Assembly: GCA_900290315.1 (NCBI GenBank)
Contig: OKRF01000121.1
Location: 7,265 to 13,796 of the forward strand
Length of the DNA stretch: 6,532 nt
From: Candidatus Sulfopaludibacter sp. SbA3
GTDB lineage: Bacteria; Acidobacteriota; Terriglobia; Bryobacterales; Bryobacteraceae
Direction of reading: 5' to 3'
Positions 6,040 through 6,532 of the stretch are shown here, one piece after another (the stretch's first letter is position 1; each line of letters begins with the position of its first letter). Below the pieces are notes generated by a model. The model did no database searches. It was not told where the DNA came from and was given only the letters and a program-made list of their open reading frames with translations. The position numbers and the translations under genes were made by a program.

Positions 6040-6532
6040 ATGGCAACATTCCGCGCGATGGCTCTGCTCTTCCTGGCCGGAACTGCGCTGGCGCAATCGG
6101 CCTTCACGGCATGCGACGTGGATCCCCAGATCGCTCCCGAACTCCGGAAGGCGGTCGCCGCGGCCGGCGATCCACAACTGCCCTTTGCGGCCCGGATGGC
6201 GCCATTCCGGGCGCTGCTGGATCGCTATCCCACCGATTCGTTCGTCAATCGCTTCTATCTGTCGCGTCTCAGCGGGTACAATGTGCGGCCTGTCTATGAT
6301 TCGCAACTGCCGCGATACGAAGCGCTTCTGCGCGCGCATCCGGACGATCCGGCGGCGCGCTACCTCTTCGCCCAGGCGACCATCCTCCGCGATCCCAAGA
6401 ACTCCGCCGTAATGCTGGAGGAACTGGTCCGCCAGGATCCCCAATCGCCCTGGCCGCACCTCGCCCTGACGCACGCCTACGGCCGCATCAAGCCGCTGGA
6501 TACCGCGAAAGTGCTGGAACATCTGAGGCAGT
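6040..6532 (+). CDS. Exported TPR-like helical-repeat protein (3' end beyond window)
   Basis: The frame is open from ATG 6040 to the window edge (164 codons and one base). Residues 1-18 form a plausible Sec signal peptide: Arg5, hydrophobic ALLFLAG, and a TALA site before Gln19. Cys25 sits in a poor lipobox (FTAC), so a lipoprotein is less likely. After cleavage at least three helical-repeat units are visible with a shared pattern, at about 50-77, 89-117 and 120-150: ALLDRYPTDS, ALLRAHPDDPAARYLFAQA and ELVRQDPQSPWPHLALTHAY. These are typical of divergent tetratricopeptide repeats, which bind other proteins. The missing C-terminus could hold another domain, so the function is not called. The Shine-Dalgarno is weak (CAGG close to ATG). 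It lies about 77 bases after the cdsA terminator, so it probably has its own promoter. Confidence 0.75.
   Translation, partial: MATFRAMALLFLAGTALAQSAFTACDVDPQIAPELRKAVAAAGDPQLPFAARMAPFRALLDRYPTDSFVNRFYLSRLSGYNVRPVYDSQLPRYEALLRAHPDDPAARYLFAQATILRDPKNSAVMLEELVRQDPQSPWPHLALTHAYGRIKPLDTAKVLEHLRQ

Noticed and set aside
6034..6522. Minus-strand frame of 162 codons at the right edge
   Set aside because: The plus-strand frame from 6040 has a signal peptide and three repeated helical units with a consistent pattern, so it is the real gene. The minus frame shows no recognisable fold.

Overview
The window (about 6.5 kb, GC-rich, densely packed) looks like ordinary chromosomal DNA of a free-living Gram-negative-type bacterium. 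The GC-rich codon use, the secreted TPR-type protein and the style of the short PilZ and four-helix membrane proteins resemble soil Acidobacteria (Solibacter/Bryobacter-like). That placement is an impression from the proteins, not a search result. No phage, transposase, CRISPR array, rRNA or tRNA gene was seen.

Layout. Positions 1-199 hold little that is certain: a possible start of a minus-strand gene running off the left edge, with a small hairpin inside it. A plus-strand gene for an unrecognised 161-residue protein follows (200-685). It converges, with only 32 bases between, on a minus-strand cluster that reads from right to left: a small four-helix membrane protein (3369-3752), cysteinyl-tRNA synthetase cysS (1914-3314), and a PLP-dependent trans-sulfuration-family enzyme (718-1911). 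The PLP gene begins 2 bases after the cysS stop, with a TTG start and a good Shine-Dalgarno sequence, so the two are almost certainly co-translated. This pairs a sulfur amino acid enzyme with the enzyme that charges tRNA-Cys.

On the other side of a divergent gap of about 150 bases, the plus strand carries a single-domain PilZ protein with an intact c-di-GMP motif (3907-4254), a perfect 9-bp hairpin, then uppS (4330-5169) and cdsA (5166-5933), which overlap by 4 bases. UppS makes undecaprenyl diphosphate, the lipid carrier for peptidoglycan and other surface polymers. CdsA makes CDP-diacylglycerol for phospholipids. The pair is the common envelope-lipid module, here without dxr behind it.

The cdsA stop codon lies inside an inverted pair of REP-like repeats (5929-5999). 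The first repeat followed by a T-tract is a good intrinsic terminator. The two copies differ by a compensatory base-pair change, which suggests the hairpin structure is maintained. The window ends inside a gene for an exported helical-repeat (TPR-like) protein (6040 to the right edge).

I found no clearly new multi-gene system. The points most worth a second look are the unusual substrate pocket of the PLP enzyme joined to cysS, the REPIN-like element at the end of cdsA, and the unrecognised 161-residue protein.
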